Assembly: GCF_008831285.2 (NCBI RefSeq)
Contig: NW_022204717.1
Location: 1 to 35,195, forward strand
Direction: 5' to 3'
Length of the DNA stretch: 35,195 bases
Source of the DNA: Nymphaea colorata
Lineage: Eukaryota; Streptophyta; Magnoliopsida; Nymphaeales; Nymphaeaceae
Made by a program: the position numbers and the translations under genes
The notes under the pieces: generated by a model
What the model was told of the DNA's origin: nothing
The model's database searches: none
What the model saw: only the letters and a program-made list of their open reading frames with translations
Shown here: piece after piece, positions 10,066-20,292 of the stretch
Position numbering within the stretch: position 1 is the first letter of the stretch
Layout of the letters: each line of letters starts with the position of its first letter

Positions 10066-11108
10066 TCAAGGTTTAGAAGCCTCAGGCTGCAAGGTTTGGG
10101 CGAATTTTATTAAATCCAGTTGTTTAAGAAGCTCTTAAACTTATTGTAGAGGATGGCTAACTTATTCTTCCGAAAAATCTGAACCCACCTTATCATCTCC
10201 TTGGTTCAACTCGCTATAGTCTGAAAATTATTCTTGAGAAGGGATTCTCTAAAGTGGAGCGTATCTTTTATTGATTTCGTTTATTTTTGAAACAAGTATC
10301 GACAATCTTCTGGGATATCTACAATCTCCTATGGTATTCATATCGATCTTTCATATGCTTTTAGTTCGCTGTATTGGCAAGTTCGACCATTTCGGATTCT
10401 TATTGCTCATTAAGCCTTCCTTCATTGCTGTCACGAAGCTATATCAAACTTATTTCTTCTTTAATGGCTCAAAAGAGTCACTTTTTATTGATGGCTTTAT
10501 CTATATTGCAGAAATTCCTTGCTATTTCCTCTCGTTTAGGTTTTAATCACTTTCTTCCTTAGTGTCGTCGATTTTGACCTTGATAAGCCTAGAATAGACA
10601 GGCTGGAAATAGTCATCGTCTTAGCTTTTGGAGAAGACAATTTGACGATTCGTCTTTTTTTGGTTGTTTACTTGGTCAGCATTCTTTTCATGTGAAACAG
10701 TTGGAATGATTGACAATTTTATCTTTATTTATCCCACAATATTTCTGATCTTCCGAACAAAGGAAATGCTAAAATATGTCTTCTTTTCTTTCCCTACACT
10801 TTTCTTCCTTTATTGATGATGATTTAGATAACTTTATAGTCGATTTGCGTGTCAAAGCTAGTGGAATCTTGGCAGCTATTCAACGTAATTTTCAATAAAG
10901 ATTGTTTGTTTTCTTCCATATTGATGTATATGGGTGCGCATTATTTGAGATCGATGGTCTTGTTGATGAGGCGAAAGGGAGAGGTATTATATTGGTGGTA
11001 TTTGTTAATAATTGAAAGGGTATAATGACCCTCAGGGTGGTTAGGATCGAATAGGGTGACAAGGATTAGCTTTAATTTAAACGAAAATCCTTTATAGTTA
11101 TCATTCAT
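10066..11108 (-). CDS. Hypothetical protein with a possible C2-like N-terminus
   Basis: It starts at the ATG ending at 11108 and ends at TGA 10066-10068, about 345 residues. The first 100 residues alternate hydrophobic and polar like a beta-sandwich (GFSFKLKLILVTLFDPNHPE, HYTLSIINKYHQY, LLKITLNSCQDSTSFDTQID) and recall N-terminal C2 domains of cytoskeletal or membrane adaptors; this is a weak resemblance. The rest is Lys/Gln/Asp-rich and probably disordered (QDDDYFQPVYSRLIKVKIDD), then helical (EYHRRLQISQKIVDTC), with a C-terminal helix (VQELLKQLDLIKFAQTLQ). Three or four single-base frame changes are needed. It heads the run of six minus-strand genes and is divergent, by 132 bp, from the small secreted protein gene. 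Confidence 0.5.
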
Positions 11109-11240
11109 ACCCTTTAATTATTACCAAAAATGAATGTGAGAAAAAATATGACTAAAAATACAAAAAGTAAATTCAATTTTGGCATAAAGATGTTATTTGT
11201 TTTTATCTTTATGCTTTTTAGTGTTGATTAATAATTAATA

Positions 11241-11594
11241 ATGAGGATCCGAGTCATCATACTGATACTGTTCGTAGTGATGGTTTCATTCGTTAATTGT
11301 GAGAAAAAATAGAGTGGAAAAAAACTTAGCAAGACAAAGAAAAGTGACCCTACCTTACAACCAGTTACAGCTACAAAAACAGTCGTAATAAATCAATAAT
11401 AAATTGCTTGTGCATGTACCTGCGGCATCAAGAGGCAATCCGGAATCATATTTGGATAGAAATAGGACCCGAAATCACCAGAGGAAGCAAGCAAAAAGAA
11501 AAAAACTTTGAAAAAATAAGGAAAGAATATCTAAAATGATGGCATTCCTCGACAAAAGAAAAAGAAAGATAAAATTCATAAAGAGGAGTTATGA
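11241..11594 (+). CDS. Small secreted Lys-rich protein (117 aa)
   Basis: An intact frame from ATG 11241 to TGA 11592-11594. The first 20 residues form a textbook signal peptide (MRIRVIILILFVVMVSFVNC). The mature part is dominated by Lys, Ser, Thr and Gln, with one cysteine cluster (CACTCG) near its middle and a very basic C-terminal third (KKKKDKIHKEEL). The last residues are not a perfect ER-retrieval signal. No family is recognisable. Basic secreted proteins of this size in ciliates may be secretory-granule or surface components; this is inference. Six or more in-frame TAA/TAG codons are read as Gln. Confidence 0.65.
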
Positions 11595-11673
11595 ACGATG
11601 TGATTGGCCAATTAGAAAAATCCTTTTTGCTTTTCAGCCATATAATTAATTTTAACAATAATAATCACCAAAT

Positions 11674-11860
11674 ATGGAGATTCTAAAGCTAGCATTATAT
11701 GTGATTTTTTTCAATATTCTCTTGTTTTGATTATGGTTCTTGCCTTAATACTCTAAAATATGCCAATCAATTCATCCATAAAGAGTATTTCTTTTATTTT
11801 TTACACCTATAAGTCCGAGATAAGCTACAATATATATATCAATCATTCATCATAGTGTGA
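11674..11860 (+). CDS. Possible small gene with signal-anchor start (weak)
   Basis: The ATG at 11674 opens a hydrophobic start (MEILKLALYVIFFNILLF) that meets TGA at 11728. One base change leads into a second short frame (SCLNTLKYANQFIHKEY) ending at TGA 11858-11860. The second part contains a string reminiscent of the end of kinesin motor domains (L-N-T-L-K-Y-A), but nothing else supports a kinesin. The 3' end overlaps the end of the convergent minus-strand gene by 18 bp. I report it as a low-confidence candidate; the stretch 11595-11842 may be only intergenic. Confidence 0.25.
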
Positions 11861-12481
11861 GAAGTTGAAATAAGGAGAGACTAAGCTTTGTTCAAAGCAC
11901 ATGAGTTACTCACACTAATCTTGGCCATTTTAGGTGATTGTTGTGTACGCTTATCGAGAATTTTTCTTCTTCATTTTAAAAATGGCGCTTTTGATAAATC
12001 GTTTTCTGTATTTACGCATTTTTTCTTCTGATTTTGGGTGTCTTTAGCATTTTCTAAGTTAGGTTTGGTTGTATTCTTTATCATTATGGGCATACTGCAT
12101 TTTTATCGCAATTTTTGAGAGCGAAAAGAATTTATTATATACAAAAATAATAAAATATCGGCTTTATTACATTAAAATGTGATCCTTCTGATCGTTGGGG
12201 TCATGATTAGAAGTTTTTTTGATTGGTTCATTAAATAATTTTACCTAATTCGCTCCTTATTCATCATTACTGTCGAAATTCAAAGAGAAGCAAAAAATAT
12301 CTGTATTTATTTCTAAATGAAGCGTATTAAGTAAAATACAAACTATTTATTGGGGCGAAAAGACATCTTGTGTTCCAATTTAAAGATCTAACCAGAAAAT
12401 GTTTTTTAATATTGAATTTTTCTTTGTTTTTGTTATTACCTTTTCTATCTTTGACCACACTGGCTGATTTTTTTATGCCAT
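11843..12481 (-). CDS. Hypothetical protein, intact (212 aa)
   Basis: A single uninterrupted frame from the ATG ending at 12481 to TGA 11843-11845, with numerous TAA/TAG as Gln and no frame change. The N-terminal part is Lys-rich (KIEKVITKTKKNSILKN), followed by a hydrophobic Leu-rich segment (IVCILLNTLHLEINTDIF), an Asn/Asp-rich middle (NEPIKKTSNHDPNDQKDH) and a basic region (RKYRKRFIKSAIFKMKKKNS), ending acidic. Not recognised. An in-frame ATG ending at 12100 would give an 85-residue form. It shares a 100-bp divergent intergenic region with the cysteine-rich membrane protein gene at 12582. Confidence 0.6.
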
Positions 12482-12581
12482 TTTAAACGTCTAATCATTC
12501 CATATTAAAATTTGGATTGATAATATCACTAATATTGGAAAATGGTTTATTAGAGTTTTGATTATAAATTAGATATATTTG
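12482..12581. promoter_or_regulatory. Divergent intergenic region (100 bp)
   Basis: AT-rich spacer between the starts of the 212-residue minus-strand gene and the cysteine-rich membrane protein gene. It must hold the upstream signals of both. No motif is recognisable by eye. Confidence 0.4.
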
Positions 12582-14501
12582 ATGAAAATAATCCTATTTG
12601 CGACCATCTTCACCCTTCTCCTTATGAAGGCCACAGCAGAGAACAATTACATCTAAAATGGACGTTATAAGAACACATACGGAAAGGACAAAATCGCCTT
12701 CTCTGACGATGAGCTCACCGTTCTCCTCTATAGCTCAGATGACTCCAAGGTCTATTTCTATCGATCATACGATATGAAGCCATCTTTTGATATTGATTGC
12801 GTTGGCCAGACACGATATCTCTAGACCTTCACGAATAGTGAAAACGGGAATGCCTTTATCTTTGCTTCAGAGAATGGAGAAATAGTCTTGAGGAATTTTA
12901 CTTACAAAGATTCGCAAGTTCAGGTCAAATTGAAGACATTAGAAGGATGCAATTTATTGAAAGTAAGCCCATCACCAGATAAACAAAACTTCGCCGCATT
13001 ATGTGAGGACTCATCCCAATTGATCATCGGCAGCCTCTTAAAAATGGAAGCTGATATAGATACAGTTAAGATGGGTTTTACTGTGTCCGCATTTCAATGG
13101 CATCCAACCGAAAACAAAATAGCTGCTGCTGGAATCAACAAAGACGATAAATCTCTTCATTTAGTTATATACGATACAATCAAAAAAGAACAAGCTGCTG
13201 ATCTTTCAGATGTTCTGCAGAACCAAGTAATGGATTTGGAGTTTTCCAGCACAGGGGATAAATTAGCATTCATTTCATTCGATGCAACCGATCCTTAAAT
13301 GGTCACCATTGTCAATCTTGCGAATCCTAAAGATATAACTTGGCTTAATGCTCCTGAAGCAACTCAATTGATGCAACTCAGAAGAAGCGGAAAACTTCTA
13401 ACTGCATATGATTCGCAAAAGACTTATGCATGGGTCTTTGACGGTGGATCATATGGCAACTATTTTAGTGTTTTGAGAAGCACAGGCCTAACAAGGACCG
13501 GAGGATCACTATTCACTTTAGATCCTCTTAGTAAGGAGGTCGTAGTAGGCAAGATATGCAAGCCGAATTAAGTCTTCATGAATGACGCTTTAACATGTGC
13601 GGTTTGCTAACCTCCCTGCAGTAGTTGCTTCGTTAAGAAAACTCAATGCTCAAGCTGTATGGACAGTTTCTATCTTGATGAAGATTTTTATGTCTGCAAA
13701 GGCTGCACCACTAACTGTAAGACTTGTGATGCGTAGAAGTGCAGCATATGTCTTGACGGATATTATCTTGATGACGCTAATAAATGCAATTCCTGTCTTG
13801 ACCTTTTCGTCGGTTGCATTTCATGCAGTTCACAGGTATGCAAGAAGTGCGATGATGCCAATAACTGGATTCTGAATGCAAATAACCAATGCTAATGCAA
13901 GGCAAGGTTTGTCAAGATCGGTGATAAGTGTATTGGCTGCCCTAATCATTGTTCAGTCTGCAAAGACGCTAATACATGTGAGGTTTGTGACACTGCTGAT
14001 CATCGTAAGCCAACTCCAGTCGAAGGAAAATGCCTCTGTGACTCTGGATATTTCCCAGACATCACTGATACCTGCTAATCCTGTGTAGTTGGTTGCACTA
14101 TTTGCGATAACAAGGCCACTTGCACAACCTGTGATACTGTAAACCACTGGGTTTTAGACAAATAATCGCGTGTTTGTGCTTGTTAAAGCAGTTACTTGCA
14201 GCTTCAAGACCAATGCACATCATGCTCCAAACTGATGTAGGGATGCAACATCTGCACAAGTGAGCATATTTGCACCATTTGCATTGACGGTTATGACCTG
14301 GATTCCAATACTAATCACTGTGTCAAGCATCCATAGGATGGAATCAGTACGGTTGTCATCATCATTATCGCTTTTGCTGTGCTGATCGCCATAGCTGCAG
14401 CTGGTTATTTGATTGTTCGTACCATTCGAAGGAGAAGAGGAAAGAAAGTGCAAACTTTACTGGAAAGTGAAGCGGAAAACGAGCATGAAGAATTAAGATG
14501 A
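12582..14501 (+). CDS. Type I membrane protein: propeller-like ectodomain plus cysteine-rich repeats
   Basis: One intact frame of 639 codons, ATG 12582 to TGA 14499-14501. Residues 1-19 are a signal peptide (MKIILFATIFTLLLMKATA). Residues about 20-330 look like a beta-propeller: repeated strand pairs such as NAFIFASENGEIVLRNF, VSAFQWHPTENKIAAAGIN and VMDLEFSSTGDKLAFIS have the WD/YVTN pattern. From about 330 to 580 come furin/GFR-like cysteine repeats (C-x2-C-x9-12-C-x2-C spacing; e.g. CSSCMDSFYL, CKTCDAQKCSICLDGYY, CTTCDTVNHWVLD). A transmembrane helix at about 588-611 (STVVIIIIAFAVLIAIAAAG) precedes a stop-transfer RRRRGKK and a short acidic tail. Such proteins are abundant on ciliate surfaces, and in related families cysteine repeats are adhesion or receptor modules. 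No intron. Function beyond a surface role is inference. Confidence 0.9.
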
Positions 14502-14615
14502 TCCATAATCTTTCATAAAGCCAATATTAATAAATGGATAGACCATTTTTTCTGTTGATACATCCCTATATGTTGTGGTTCAGCCAGAATCATCGATAAA
14601 ATTAAAAAATGGCAA

Positions 14616-15748
14616 TCAATCAAAGTTTTAAACTTATAAAAAGCCTCTAATCCTACTTGAGCTCTATGCCTCAACCGTTATAACTCCTTGGTTTGATATC
14701 CAACTGTAAAGCATAGTGGTCTTGCACAATATACTGCCTCCATCCCCTTCAAGCTCGATAGTACATATGGGCCTATTGTTGCATGAAAGACGTAGAGTGC
14801 CATAACATTGTGTTTCCATTATGTATCCGATTGTTATCTTGTAAAATCCTCCATTTTTGATTGGAAATCCACACATATTTTGATGGATTTTTTCGACATT
14901 GATGCTTTTTCGGCCTGCTCTGTTCTACCAGATGAAGGATAATGCAAGAGGATTCCATTCCCATACCCATCGGTTGGGTAAAACTTACTCACATCTGATG
15001 ATTCTCATATCCAATACCTCTATTTTTTGATTGTGGTTCGGGTGTGCATTTAGAGGAGGGGCTGTTATTTGTCCAGTTCCTGATTATATGATTGATTGTA
15101 GAAGTGATTTTATTTCAAATGTGTCTAGTTAAGTATGTTTGGATCTATCGAATCCCATTAAGGACAGTCTTCATTTTTTATTGTTCTGCTTCCTATTTGG
15201 GATGGCCTTATCTCTTTTATTTTTGCTGATTTGCTCAGCAATGCCTTATCTTCTTCTGTAATTCATGAATTTAGTTTTAGATTGTGCCATTCTTCGTTTG
15301 TAATCATCTTGATGTTTCGTCTTGTCTTCGTAATGATCAATTCTGTCAACAATTTACGCAAATTTGTTATCGATGGCGTCTGCAAGTTGTATATGCAACT
15401 TTTAGCTTTGCTTTTCGATCAATTATACAGTCTTTTGCTCATTACTCGACCAATAGTTTTCCATTTTTTCCACAACTTTCTCTATCTTTTGAAAATATCC
15501 CAAAAACTCTTTAACTGAAAGTTTGCCAGAAAGTGCACGCTTGAACTCTGCATCACCCACCTTGCTTGCTAGCTATGATTATGCCAACTATAGAGTGGTT
15601 GATTGATGTGCCAAACTTTATGTTAGGACTAAGAGGACAGTCTTGAGGGAATCTGAATTCGCGGGGTCTGTTTGAGCAGCCTATATGATGCCAAGTCTAC
15701 ATTTAGAGCTATTTTTAGTCGTCGTTGTAAGAGATCAGTCAGCTCCAT
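14616..15748 (-). CDS. Coiled coil plus C1q/TNF-like C-terminal domain
   Basis: It starts at the ATG ending at 15748 (MELTDLLQRRLKIALNVDL) and ends at TGA 14616-14618, about 375 residues. The first half is helical: AAQTDPANSDSLKTVLLVL, KRALSGKLSVKEFLGYFQKI, EKVVEKMENYW and a basic stretch. A Gln/Asn-rich linker follows. The last 150 residues are beta-rich, with NGGFYKITIGYIME and LRLSCNNRPICTIELEG, matching the C1q/TNF jelly-roll rhythm ('G.Y.I.f.f', then a strand ending in a short Asn turn). The C1q-like call is by pattern only. Three or four single-base frame changes are needed (near 15690, 15175 and 15060; the 15175 site is a run of A). No signal peptide, so it is probably cytosolic, unlike animal C1q proteins. 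Confidence 0.5.
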
Positions 15749-15839
15749 TTTCGTATATATTTACTATAACTGTCTTAAACGGCTAACTATCAAAACGATA
15801 TCGAAGATGCTACCGAAGATAATGATAATGTATAAAAGA

Positions 15840-17157
15840 TCACTTTTTCATGAGTTTTATCTTGGATAATACCTTTTGTGAACGCTATCGAACTTCTCTC
15901 AACCGCTCTTATAAGCTTAAGGGGGTCCCCTTGGGGGAAAGAAGCGGGGATGGCGGAGGAGTAAATGATGCAGTTGTGTTTAAGCCTCCTTTTTGCTTGT
16001 TCGGATCGAAATCATTTGATGAGGTTGGATTTGAAGCCTCTTCCTCTTACTTTTCGGCTCTTTTTGATAAATACTCAAAGATATCAACGTCTTCACTGTT
16101 TTGATTGAACAATCTCGGATCATCCACCTCGTATTACCTGCATGTGGTTATCTTCACCTTATAAGAATCCTTTCGCTTTCGCTGAGCGTCTAATTTTTGT
16201 GTTTGCTCAAGTTAAATTTTCACGGATTTTGAGTGGTTTATCAAAGTTTCCCTTTAGTCTTCGATGAAGCTTTATGTGAAAGATTGGTTAGATTGATTAT
16301 TGAGGTTTTTAGAACCATTTAGTTGGAAGCTAAGCCGATGGTTCTTGGGAGTAGCCTGATTCTTCAAAAATTCTCGATGAAAAGATGATTTTCTTTATTG
16401 TCTACCGTTCAAATCGAAATGTCCAGTGCTCATTTTCTTTTTTAAAGGTGACTATTATTTTGTATATTGGCTCTTGGTTTAGATGTCTTGCGTCGGTTGT
16501 GCCTTAATGCCTTAATCTAAATCTATGGATTCGAATAGAGCACTGCTGAGCATTTTGCTTTCGAAGTAAGGCCGAGTCCCTCTGAAATTAGGATTGTTAG
16601 GATCATTCCTGATGAGTTATAATTCCCCTTGCAGCTATTTTAGTATCTTCTCCTTTGCTTGACCGTATTGAGAAATTAGATAAAGCTAGCTTCTGATCCC
16701 CATTTTGCAGCGTGGATTTAGGTAAAGTTTGATCTTCTCATCGTGGCTAATGCCAATGGTCTGGTGGAAAGTTATGTCTATATTCTCATTTTGGCTAGAA
16801 AGCTCATCAGCACAGTGAGTTAGAAAGTGATCTTTTTCGTGAAGAGTTTCTTGGTCATTTCCCAAATTTAATTGTTTTCGAAGGTAAACTTGCTCCTAAC
16901 GTAAGATGAGAACTATGCGGGACAAATTACCACTCATAGATGAGACTTCTACCTTACGTGGAAACGGATAACAGATTTACAATTCCGGGATTGTTTGTCA
17001 ATTACTGCTTACGTAGCATTTAGCTCCTCTTTTCAAGCAGGCCCTACATGGAAGGAAATTATTGCTTCTATTGGATACGGATTGCGGAATGAGGTGGATG
17101 GCTTCCAAATGGGTATTTGTGGTTGTGAATGAAGAGAAGTTTTTCAATTTGTGCCAT
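15840..17157 (-). CDS. Hypothetical, largely disordered protein (~439 aa)
   Basis: It starts at the ATG ending at 17157 (MAQIEKLLFIHNHKYPFG) and ends at TGA 15840-15842 with one frame change near 16865, at a TTTGGGAAA run. The second part, about 340 codons, is a single frame with very many TAA/TAG codons. It is rich in Gln, Asn, Lys and Ser, with a possible helical region (GQAKEKILKQLQGELQL), an acidic patch (NQNSEDVDIFEYLSKRAEKQ), a proline-rich motif (TPPPSPLLSPKGTPL) that could be a site for proline-directed kinases, and a C-terminal basic helix (LQERLREVRQRSQKVLSK). No catalytic domain is seen. Likely a regulatory or cytoskeletal scaffold. It lies 92 bp upstream of the coiled coil/C1q-like gene on the same strand. 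Confidence 0.55.
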
Positions 17158-17572
17158 CTTATTATCTAATTATTAGATTATATTTTGTACTCTACATATT
17201 TCGGAAAGTGGTTAAGAAAAAGTGAACCTTTAAGGCGAAAAAACTTCTCAAAATTAATTTTATAGAAAAAGGAAAGTGGAAAAGAATGATGAAAGTTGTT
17301 ATGGGCGTAATTTAGGATAGTTGAATATGAATTTATAATTCAAGCATAAATCTTATCTCCTGAGTAAAAAACAATCAAAATTAATCCAAAATGCCATAAT
17401 CGAGCCAAGGATGTTGCTTAACTCTCATAAAACAAAAAAATGTATGACTATTTATGTTGACCATATGGTTTTCGCAAAGAATCTGATCATATTTTGTGAT
17501 GCTGTTTCCCAAATTTGCATTTATAAGTCCATAATTTAGCAATCAAATTATAAGGATTTTTGCTCATAATAA
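17158..17572. other. AT-rich divergent intergenic region (415 bp)
   Basis: It separates the minus-strand gene starting at 17157 from the GH27-like gene starting at 17573. A short palindromic AT element (TAATTATTA centre) sits at 17162-17182. A minus-strand frame begins beside the plus start (MSKNPYNLIAKLWTYKC) but meets TGA after 26 codons, and no convincing gene can be assembled. I call it intergenic with shared promoter function for both neighbours. Confidence 0.4.
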
Positions 17573-18737
17573 ATGAATATAATAAAGATAGCACTTCTAA
17601 TTATACCCTTCCTTATCGCTACACAAGCTCGCCCATAGGGAGTTGCGCTCACTCCTCCACTGGTCTTAGTTCCACGCACTTCTCTTTGTCAAACTGACTA
17701 AACTTAGATCTTAAAACAAGCAGATAACCTCTTAGCTCAAGGACTCAGCTCAAAAGGATATAAATACATCCTGATTGAGCCTTGCTGGCAAGTAAAGAGA
17801 TAATAACCAAGGGTCAAAGAGACAAAAATGGAAACATTCGATAGGATTCCACTCGGTTTCCTTCTGGACTTGCATAGGTGATTCTCAACTGCATACTCGA
17901 GGCTTGCTTGTAGGGCTTACAACGATATTGGAAATCTCACAGCGTGTGGAAAGGTCGGAAGTGCAGGATACTAGAAAATCGACGCAATGACATATGCATC
18001 ATGGGGGTAAAAAGTCATAAGATATAGAGTTGATTACGTAAAGATAGATAATAGTCAAAACATACCTGGCTCTCGTCAAAGAATGACTATAATGTCATAG
18101 TTTATTCAGGCTTTGGGAAGAAAGATCATGATCTCGATCGATAATGGAGGAAGATAAGGAGTTTAGAACTGGGGAAAAGATATTGCGAATACTTGGAGAA
18201 CAACTTATAACCTCGCAAACACTTGGTAATCATTAGTCATGGGGATTGATAAGCAAATTGGTTTTAAGTTTATTCAGGCGAAGGAGCATGGAATGATGCT
18301 GGAGTTTTACTCTCTGAGCTTCCTCTTGTGTAGTTTGCATCTCAATATCTTATCTGGGTATCTATAAAATCGCCAATCATTCTTCCTTCTCTTGACTCTT
18401 TTCCTCCAGAGAAATTAAGAATCCTTCAGAATACCTAACTGATCGCGATCCATCAAGACTCTCTTAAGCAGCAAGCAAAGCTGATCGTGAAATAAGATTA
18501 CGCAAAAGGATGGCAAGAAGTATGGGGTGGCAAGCTTTCAGGGAACAGATACGTTGTTGTCTTTTTAAACGGTATGGCTTCTGAATCTAAGATGCAAATA
18601 TCTTTAAAGAGGGATGCAGGAGTCATTACCTAGTCATACTGGATCGAGATCCTTTGAACCAGGTGACTTTAGGTTCTTCCAGTAGCGACAGCCTCACAGT
18701 TGACAAGGTTTCCCCCACGGTGCTGCAATTCGCGTGA
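17573..18737 (+). CDS. GH27 alpha-galactosidase-like secreted protein, altered active site, frame broken
   Basis: A signal peptide (MNIIKIALLIIPFLIATQA) is followed by the GH27 order of motifs: GVALTPPL, then GYKYILIEPCWQ, then NDIGNLTACGKVGSAGYQKI and DAMTYASWG, VDYVKIDN carrying the nucleophile Asp (18047-18049), WGKDIANTWRTT, AWNDAGVLL, and a C-terminal beta domain (NRYVVVFLN, then RDPLNQVTLGS). Length (about 388 residues) fits the family. Two positions differ from active enzymes: the paired Asp that bind galactose are Glu-Pro here (17777-17782), and the acid/base Asp after WR is Asn (18209-18211). At least four single-base frame changes are needed (about 17880, 17930, 18265 and 18645). 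GH27 enzymes remove alpha-galactose or alpha-N-acetylgalactosamine in food vacuoles or outside the cell. This copy is either a diverged, possibly inactive member or a decaying one. Confidence 0.8.
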
Positions 18738-18827
18738 TAAATCTATGAAAGATAAGTTATTTGGAAAACTGTGAGTCTATAATTAATCTTACCACTAATA
18801 AAATTAGAAGGCTAAATAATATAAAAA

Positions 18828-20250
18828 ATGAGTTACATGCATGAATAATCTTCGCTGCTGGCATCTTGCAATTCGCAAGAAGAGTTAAGATATCTTGATA
18901 ATGTGGTCAAATACAGTGTTGCTAGGACTCCTCTAAAGGAAATGTCAGGGATATATGAAGACAATGAAAACCCCGAATCGTTAATTCACAGTTAAATAAT
19001 CTTGAAAAAGAACTAGCGTGCATTCAAAAGAGAATAGAAGAAAGTTTCCAAACTAAAAGCCAAGTGTTTGAGCAATTGATGTCACTAAAGCATCAGATCC
19101 GCATCATCATGTTCAAGACAAGTAAACTAAAAGTTAAATACCATTGATCACTCATAATCATTCTTCACGTGTTTTTCTTCCAGCAGCTCTCTCCTATAGT
19201 GCAGCTATAGATTCCGAGGAGAGCCACCTTTGAGATATATGTCAACAAACGATAGGGAAATGGATAGTAATTGCTCTACAATATAAATTTTGATACGGCA
19301 CCGCAAGACTAATTGTACAGAAAGAAAATTAGGAATTTTACTTTACGTAAAATTGTATAGAATTTAGGATCAATACTAAGAGATATTAACTTACTTTTTG
19401 TGCTGATCTGCTATAAGGAGAATATCTGAAGAAAAGCTCGAAAAGATGCAAGAAAATAGTCAAGGTATGACAGTGATGAAACTTAGGAAATAAGCTTGAA
19501 TTGCTTTAGCTTTAATCTTTTTCAGGCTACTATAGGCAAAGATACGACACATAGGAATATTTTGTCAATAATTGCGAAACAGGAGATATTCTGCTCTTTC
19601 AGGACAACCACTTCATGGCTAAATTGCAACGATTTATAACTGGCTCAGATTTCAGTATGATTTAAACAATATAGACCACGTAGGAATGGTAGTCAAGGAT
19701 TCACATTACGGTATACTCATCTTTGAATCGAATTCTAATAGTGGAGTTTGTTTGACTCAGTGGAAATCTCTGTCTCTAATGGTTGGTATCACAACATTCC
19801 GAAGTATTTACTCTTTTATGAAGAATCACATGGAGAAGATTAACAAAAGTAACCAAAAACTCTGCGTTTCAAAACACGATAAGACGCTTTTTGATGTAAA
19901 ACCTTCAAAAAAGTTTCGACATTTCTTCGAGAGTGATTACAGCCAATTAATCAGTCATTATTCCCGCCGAGGAAAATAATAACAACGATGGCTAGACAAG
20001 TGGAGGCTTTTTTTGCTCTGAACTCATAGCCACCCTTTACAAAAACCTTGGCCTTTGACAAGAGATAGAGGAAATCCCAACTACCAGCCAGCTTGTAAGT
20101 TTTATCCCAAAGATTTCACATAAGGTTCAGGACGTAACTGGACCAGGGTGAGCTTTCCCCATAGATCAAATCTACTTCAATTCTAAGCTTCTACGGAGGA
20201 ATTACCCAGAGCTCTTCACATCATCCTCGTAGATCAGCAATCAACAATGA
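18828..20250 (+). CDS. Permuted papain-fold (YiiX/NlpC-P60-like) hydrolase with coiled-coil N-terminus and two introns
   Basis: Built from three exons. Exon 1 (18828-19132) encodes a disordered then coiled-coil start (EKELACIQKRIEESFQ). A 51-nt GT-AG intron (19133-19183) leads to a beta/helical region (QIPRRATFEIYVNK). A 61-nt GT-AG intron (19465-19525) leads to the enzyme. The enzyme begins CETGDILLFQDNHFMAKLQR and FITGSDF, has the catalytic-histidine motif DHVGMVV (His codon 19677-19679), FESNSNSGVCLTQWKSL, and the late catalytic-cysteine motif FFCSELIATLY (Cys 20014-20016), then YPKDFT. His before Cys is the permuted order of this family, whose members cleave amide or ester bonds in lipids or peptides. 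About five or six single-base frame changes are needed. Whether the N-terminal part belongs to the same gene rests on the two introns restoring continuous sense. Confidence 0.7.
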
Positions 20251-20292
20251 TAATCTCTGCCCATTATCTGCTAATTATAATTCTATTTACCT

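Noticed and set aside
11722-11790. Kinesin motor fragment (SCLNTLKYANQ)
   Set aside because: Only about eight residues resemble the end of a kinesin motor. No nucleotide-binding loop or switch motif is nearby.
17420-17460. Protein-kinase end motif on the minus strand (QHPWLDYG)
   Set aside because: Isolated short match in AT-rich spacer with stops around it and no other kinase motif.
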